From: Prevotella sp. UBA5387
GTDB taxonomy: Bacteria > Bacteroidota > Bacteroidia > Bacteroidales > Bacteroidaceae
Assembly: GCA_002407775.1 (NCBI GenBank)
Contig: DHOP01000016.1
Coordinates: 1-27,893 of the forward strand
Length of the DNA: 27,893 nucleotides
Reading direction: 5' to 3'
Shown: positions 23,898-27,893 of the stretch, piece by piece
Layout of the letters: every line of letters starts with the position of its first letter
Numbering within the stretch: position 1 is the first letter of the stretch
Notes under the pieces: model-generated
What the model saw: the letters and a program-made list of their open reading frames with translations, nothing else
Told to the model about the DNA's origin: nothing
Database searches by the model: none
Position numbers and translations under genes: made by a program

Positions 23898-25544
23898 TTA
23901 CTTGGTTGCCTGATTTGTCGGGATATATTTACGAAAATTGACTTGGAAAACAGGTGCAATCTCATTGGGATGGGTAGCTGGCACATCCACGAGCAGTGCA
24001 TCATTGGTCTGCTTGAATTTTACTGTTCCATGACCGAGCAAGGTCACTTTGGCCACCTTTCCACTATAGTAAGGAGATTTCTTGGCTAATGCCTTCAGGC
24101 TATACATCACAGCCTCGGGCCAAGCCATGATCGTAGCAAAGACGGTGTCTTTGCGCACCACATAGCGAACATCCTTAGCAGAATATTTGATGCCTTCGTT
24201 GAATCCCTGCCCCGTCATCGGATTGACTGCCTCGGCAAGTGGGCCCTCACCAAAGGTCTTCCATGGTCGAGTGGAATAGATGCTCTGCTGGTTAACTCTC
24301 ATCCATGCACCTATTCCCTTGACGATTGCCTCCTCCTTCTCATCTATCGTACCATTTGCACGCACGGGCACACTGAGCAGGAGGTTGCCATTCTTGGACA
24401 CAATGTCTACCAACATGCGGATGACATGAGCCGCCGACTTGTAACGATTATTGTTGTAAGTGCTTTGATTGTAATGCCAATCACCGATGCAGGTACATGT
24501 CTGCCAGTGACGAGCCTGGGGCCGATCGGGAATACCGCGCTCCACATCCCATAGCAACGCTTGTTTTTGGTCATCGTTGAGAATCTTTCCCATCACCACA
24601 ACCTGCTGTTTACCAGCATTCATTAGAGCACTGTGGTTGTAAAAGTCAGAGAGAATGTTCAAACCGATACTGTCGGTAACACCCCAGAACGGAAAGACGG
24701 TATCATCGAAATAGATCATCTTCGGATCATAATCAGCAATCAATTGGAGCACACGATTCTGCAGCTTCATCATGTACTCGCGAGATGGTTGGGCTGCCCC
24801 ATTTCCCCAACCCCATTGACTATGGATAGTGCCACGATTTTCCCAACCTGTACTGTGAGGATGATTCTGCGCATAAAGATCCTGTGGATCATAGCCCTTC
24901 CACCACTTGTCAGTACCGTCGGGGTTCTTTACATAACCGTCTGCCTTGGTCAGATTGCCATCGTAAGGCTGAGAAGGCTCCAGCCATATCCATGCATGAC
25001 TCGCGTGGATGCTCACACCCAAGGGCAGTCCATAACGTTTGCAAGCCTCGCTCCACCCACCAATGAGGTCTTTTTGGGGGCCCAGGTTCACAGAGTTCCA
25101 CTCCTGATAGGGCGAGTCCCAAAGGTCAAAGTTGTCATGATGATTACCCAATGCCATAAAGTAGCGCGCTCCAGCATCTTTGTAAAGCTTCACCAAACTA
25201 TCTGGATTCCAGCGCTCTGCCTTCCAGGCATGAATAAGATCCTTGAGTCCGAAGACTTCGGGTGACCCGAAGTGGGAGGTGTTCCATTTCCATTGCTGTG
25301 TGTCAGGATAGTACATGTGGCGTGCGTACCAGTCGCCGTCCTCAGCCTGGCACTGTGGTCCCCAGTGTGCCCAAATACCAAACTTAGCATCTTCGAACCA
25401 CTCTGGACAGGTCCACTGGCTCACACTTTCCCAAGAACTGGAGTATGGCCCTGCCGTTATTGGGTAGTCGGGGCGTTGAGCCGATGCTGTCATAGATAAG
25501 GTCAACAAGCAACCAAAGATCCATTGTCTCTTTATCATTTCCAT
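23898..25544 (-). CDS. GH29 alpha-L-fucosidase
   Basis: Secreted retaining glycosidase that removes alpha-L-fucose from glycans. Signal peptide at the N-terminus (FGCLLTLSMTASAQ). GH29 catalytic-domain marks: WFEDAKFGIWAHWGPQ, YFMALGNHHDNFDLWDS, and the nucleophile Asp280 in MIYFDDTVFPFW; KNGNLLLSVPVRANG closes the barrel. A C-terminal beta domain (about 440-548) follows. Length 548 is usual. No SusC/SusD pair or other glycosidase is in view, so this is not an obvious polysaccharide-utilisation locus, though host mucin fucose is a likely target. ATG 25544 is kept; ATG 25538 is equally possible. Confidence 0.93.
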   Translation of the reverse strand: MEMIKRQWIFGCLLTLSMTASAQRPDYPITAGPYSSSWESVSQWTCPEWFEDAKFGIWAHWGPQCQAEDGDWYARHMYYPDTQQWKWNTSHFGSPEVFGLKDLIHAWKAERWNPDSLVKLYKDAGARYFMALGNHHDNFDLWDSPYQEWNSVNLGPQKDLIGGWSEACKRYGLPLGVSIHASHAWIWLEPSQPYDGNLTKADGYVKNPDGTDKWWKGYDPQDLYAQNHPHSTGWENRGTIHSQWGWGNGAAQPSREYMMKLQNRVLQLIADYDPKMIYFDDTVFPFWGVTDSIGLNILSDFYNHSALMNAGKQQVVVMGKILNDDQKQALLWDVERGIPDRPQARHWQTCTCIGDWHYNQSTYNNNRYKSAAHVIRMLVDIVSKNGNLLLSVPVRANGTIDEKEEAIVKGIGAWMRVNQQSIYSTRPWKTFGEGPLAEAVNPMTGQGFNEGIKYSAKDVRYVVRKDTVFATIMAWPEAVMYSLKALAKKSPYYSGKVAKVTLLGHGTVKFKQTNDALLVDVPATHPNEIAPVFQVNFRKYIPTNQATK

Positions 25545-25563
25545 GCTATGTTAAAATTTATCA

Positions 25564-25571
25564 CAAATATA
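25564..25571 (-). promoter_or_regulatory. Promoter of the fucosidase gene
   Basis: Minus-strand TATATTTG, 20 bases before the ATG; no clear -33 TTTG at the usual distance. Confidence 0.5.
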
Positions 25572-25644
25572 CCCGAATTATTCCAAAATATAGTGATTCC
25601 AATAATTTAATTATGAGAAACCAAAAAATGATGTGAAATTGCAC

Positions 25645-25683
25645 CAAATAGATATTATCATCTGACGGACTAATATCTATTTG
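25645..25683. repeat. Perfect 13-bp inverted repeat
   Basis: CAAATAGATATTA (25645-25657) and its exact complement (25671-25683), 13-base spacer. Both neighbouring genes point away from it, so it is not their terminator; an operator for the fucosidase gene, about 75 bases upstream of its -7 box, is possible. Confidence 0.8.
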
Positions 25684-25752
25684 ATTTAGGCAATAACTCT
25701 TCGGATTGGCGACCTCAACAACCTTCCTTTACGATAAGGTACGAACGGGCTT

Positions 25753-25842
25753 GCGATTAGTATCTAATGGCATCGCGATTAGGCATCAATCGCGCTGCGT
25801 TTAATGCCCGAACGCATCGCGATTCGATATGAATCGCAGTGC
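25753..25842. repeat. Cluster of three related hairpins
   Basis: Three imperfect palindromes: 25753-25771 (GCGATTAG/CTAATGGC), 25770-25798 (GCATCGCGATT/AATCGCGCTGC) and 25814-25842 (GCATCGCGATTC/GAATCGCAGTGC). GCATCGCGATT recurs exactly 44 bases apart (25770, 25814). Confidence 0.75.
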
Positions 25843-25921
25843 CAAAGCTATCCTTTCGCAAACACTCATCATCTATAAACATCTGCCCGCATTGATTAAG
25901 GTTCAATCGAGCAACCTGAAT

Positions 25922-25929
25922 TATCTTTG
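25922..25929 (+). promoter_or_regulatory. Upstream promoter of purH
   Basis: TATCTTTG fits the -7 box, 138 bases before the purH ATG; -33 weak. Alternatively it drives a short transcript. Confidence 0.4.
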
Positions 25930-26014
25930 CAAACTTAGAATTGAGATTGCAACTATTTAACGTTCAGTCAATATAAATTATAAGTTTTCGGGTGATTCTT
26001 TAACCAAAAATGAC

Positions 26015-26022
26015 TAACTTTG
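26015..26022 (+). promoter_or_regulatory. Proximal promoter of purH
   Basis: TAACTTTG fits TAnnTTTG and gives a leader of about 40 bases; no clear -33 TTTG. Confidence 0.55.
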
Positions 26023-26066
26023 CACCTTCTAAGATGTAGATATCGGAACTATACGTACGTAATTAT

Positions 26067-26663
26067 ATGGCTGAAACAAAAGAAATTAAGACAGCGCTCA
26101 TATCAGTGTTCCATAAAGATGGACTTGAGGAGTTGCTTAAGAAACTCCATGAGGAGGGTGTGAAATTCCTTAGTACTGGTGGCACCCAGAGCTTTATCAC
26201 AGGCTTGGGCTATGATTGTGAAAAGGTTGAGGACGTTACTTCCTATCCTTCAATTCTTGGTGGTAGAGTGAAGACTTTGCATCCGAAGGTTTTCGGAGGC
26301 ATCCTCGCACGCCGTGACAATAAAGGCGACCAGCAACAAATGCAACAGTATGAGATACCTTCCATTGACTTGGTCATTGTGGACCTCTATCCCTTTGAGC
26401 AGACGGTGGCTAGTGGCGCATCTGCAGAGGATATCATAGAGAAGATCGATATCGGTGGCATCTCGCTCATCCGCGCTGGGGCAAAGAATTTCAAAGATGT
26501 AGTCATTGTGCCAAGTAAGGCTGAGTATAGTGTACTTTTGGATATTCTCAACAAGAAGGGCGCACGTACAGACTTTGAGGATCGTCAGATGTTCGCTACC
26601 CACGCATTCGGTGTGAGTAGTCATTACGACACTGCTATCCACGCTTGGTTTGAGAAGGCTTAA
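26067..26663 (+). CDS. purH: Stand-alone IMP cyclohydrolase (PurH N-half)
   Basis: Catalyses the last step of IMP synthesis, ring closure of FAICAR. Only the cyclohydrolase domain is present: 198 residues, against about 510-530 for bifunctional PurH. Conserved parts are complete: ALISVFHKDGLEELLKKL, STGGTQSFI, GGRVKTLHPKVFGGIL (65-80, catalytic Lys69), DLYPFEQTV and IDIGGISLIRAGAKNF (127-142). The protein ends at YDTAIHAWFEKA, just where the linker to the AICAR formyltransferase domain begins. Only 143 bases follow before mreB, with no trace of the second domain, so this is an intact single-domain gene rather than a recent frameshift. A separate formyltransferase must lie elsewhere. Confidence 0.93.
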   Translation: MAETKEIKTALISVFHKDGLEELLKKLHEEGVKFLSTGGTQSFITGLGYDCEKVEDVTSYPSILGGRVKTLHPKVFGGILARRDNKGDQQQMQQYEIPSIDLVIVDLYPFEQTVASGASAEDIIEKIDIGGISLIRAGAKNFKDVVIVPSKAEYSVLLDILNKKGARTDFEDRQMFATHAFGVSSHYDTAIHAWFEKA

Positions 26664-26806
26664 GTCTTCTTTGACCACAAAAGCCTACCTTTCTATAAGT
26701 TAGCAAATAAAGATTAAAATAAAATATCTAACCATCTGGACACCCCAGCGACTCTGTCTCATACCCCGAACGGGAACAGGATTGTTCAGAAAGATGATTT
26801 AAAGCA

Positions 26807-27829
26807 ATGGGATTTTTTTCGTTTATACAGGAAATTGCCATGGACTTAGGCACTGCCAACACTATCATCATCAGTGATGATAAGATTGTTGTAGATGAGC
26901 CTTCTGTGGTGGCCTTGGACCGTCGTACCGACAAGATGATTGCCGTAGGCGAGGAGGCCAAGATGATGTATGAGAAAACACACGACAACATACGTACCAT
27001 CCGTCCTTTGCGCGATGGTGTCATTGCCGACTTTACAGCCTGTGAGCAGATGATGCGTGGCCTTATCAAAATGGTACACACAGGTTCTCGTCTATTCTCG
27101 CCATCACTACGTATGGTCATCGGCGTACCATCGGGCTCTACTGAAGTGGAGCTTCGTGCCGTGAGAGATTCTGCCGAGCATGCAGGTGGACGTGACGTTT
27201 ACCTCATCTTTGAGCCAATGTCAGCTGCCATCGGTATCGGCATCGACGTCGAAGCCCCCGAAGGCAACATGATTGTTGACATCGGCGGTGGTTCTACAGA
27301 GATTGCTGTGATTTCTCTTGGTGGCATCGTGAGCAATAATTCTATACGTATTGCCGGCGACGATCTTACTGCAGATATCCAGGAATACATGAGCAGACAG
27401 CATAATGTAAAGGTATCAGAGCGCATGGCAGAGCGCATTAAGATACATGTAGGTTCCGCATTGACAGACCTTGGCGACGAGGCTCCCGAGGATTATATCG
27501 TGCATGGACCTAACCGCATCACTGCGCTTCCGATGGAAGTACCTGTATGTTATCAGGAGGTAGCTCATTGTCTCGACAAAACTGTGGCCAAGATCGAGAA
27601 CGCTGTGTTATCTGCATTGGAGACCACTCCTCCCGAATTATATGCCGACATCGTTAAGAACGGCATCTATCTCTCTGGTGGTGGCGCATTGTTGCGCGGC
27701 TTGGACAAGCGTCTGCATGACAAGATCAACATTCCATTCCACATCGCTGAAGATCCCCTTCACAGTGTGGCAAAGGGTGCCGGCATCGCTCTGAAAAATG
27801 TAAACCGCTTCTCATTCTTGATGAGATGA
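26807..27829 (+). CDS. mreB: Rod shape-determining protein MreB
   Basis: Actin-like ATPase that forms membrane-bound filaments and guides side-wall peptidoglycan synthesis. 340 residues, normal. Actin-fold motifs: phosphate 1 MDLGTANT (12-19), phosphate 2 MIVDIGGGSTEIAVIS, adenosine loop SGGGALLRGLDKRL. The N-terminal MGFFSFIQE is a probable amphipathic membrane anchor. It follows purH by 143 bases on the same strand; I see no firm promoter in that gap (TACCTTTC at about 26686 is one base off the -7 box). In related genomes mreC, mreD and the PBP2/RodA genes follow; here the window ends 64 bases on. Confidence 0.97.
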   Translation: MGFFSFIQEIAMDLGTANTIIISDDKIVVDEPSVVALDRRTDKMIAVGEEAKMMYEKTHDNIRTIRPLRDGVIADFTACEQMMRGLIKMVHTGSRLFSPSLRMVIGVPSGSTEVELRAVRDSAEHAGGRDVYLIFEPMSAAIGIGIDVEAPEGNMIVDIGGGSTEIAVISLGGIVSNNSIRIAGDDLTADIQEYMSRQHNVKVSERMAERIKIHVGSALTDLGDEAPEDYIVHGPNRITALPMEVPVCYQEVAHCLDKTVAKIENAVLSALETTPPELYADIVKNGIYLSGGGALLRGLDKRLHDKINIPFHIAEDPLHSVAKGAGIALKNVNRFSFLMR

Positions 27830-27834
27830 TAATC

Positions 27835-27893
27835 GATGAAAAGATGAAAGAATGAAAAGATGAAAAGATTACCCCCTTGTTAGCTAACAAGGG
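27835..27893 (+). repeat. A-rich tandem repeat and 20-bp palindrome
   Basis: ATGAAAAGATGAAA occurs twice with a period of 16 (27836-27849, 27852-27865), followed by the exact palindrome CCCTTGTTAGCTAACAAGGG (27874-27893), cut by the window end. It could be a terminator or an mRNA processing hairpin between mreB and mreC; the bases that would decide this are outside the window. Confidence 0.6.

Larger units (their letters stand above)
25545..26066. other. Palindrome-rich intergenic region
   Basis: These 522 bases between divergent genes hold no credible protein gene. From left: fucosidase promoter (25564-25571, minus), a 13-bp palindrome (25645-25683), a cluster of three hairpins (25753-25842), and two plus-strand -7 boxes before purH (25922-25929, 26015-26022). 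Confidence 0.75.

Noticed and set aside
26664..26806. Frameshifted remainder of the PurH formyltransferase domain
   Set aside because: The gap is far too short and none of its frames shows formyltransferase motifs.

Overview
The window reads as chromosomal DNA from a member of the Bacteroidales, most likely a Prevotella/Segatella-like Prevotellaceae. This rests on the gene products, the recurring TAnnTTTG -7 boxes typical of Bacteroidota promoters, weak Shine-Dalgarno sequences, and the purH-mreB neighbourhood. I see 27 protein genes, no rRNA or tRNA, no insertion sequence, no CRISPR array and no prophage. Species cannot be fixed from sequence reading alone.

Left part (1-6820), all on the minus strand: NADP-type glutamate dehydrogenase (gdhA) with a strong terminator; a probable small RNA (about 1757-1846) upstream of gdhA; the fluoride channel crcB behind an unrecognised 177-residue gene; a three-gene unit of a 66-residue protein, an unusual sigma-70 paralogue lacking the core of region 3, and a YfcE-like phosphodiesterase; then a long KamA-family radical SAM enzyme whose substrate-binding positions differ from lysine 2,3-aminomutase.

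Middle part (7100-15100): a plus-strand DMP19-like gene translationally coupled to smpB; a HAD phosphatase; miaA (GTG start, possibly leaderless) coupled to a lipid/diacylglycerol-kinase-like gene; a bidirectional terminator; then minus-strand genes for a ROK glucokinase-like enzyme, an EamA exporter, YjbQ, and a uracil/xanthine permease with a hairpin leader.

Right part (15100-27893): an AraC-type regulator diverges from a six-gene plus-strand unit (TolC-like outer membrane factor, lipoprotein adaptor, double-NBD ABC ATPase, two ABC-2 permeases, patatin-like phospholipase). The last four genes overlap by 4-8 bases and the whole looks like a YbhFSR-type tripartite exporter with a lipase attached. 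Convergent to it are a metallo-beta-lactamase-fold lipoprotein and a GH29 alpha-L-fucosidase. After a 522-base intergenic region with several palindromes come a stand-alone IMP cyclohydrolase (purH N-terminal half only) and mreB.

The main leads for follow-up are the shortened sigma factor, the KamA paralogue, the small RNA, the stand-alone IMP cyclohydrolase, the exporter-patatin unit, and a family of short GATTC/GAATC palindromes that recur in three intergenic regions.
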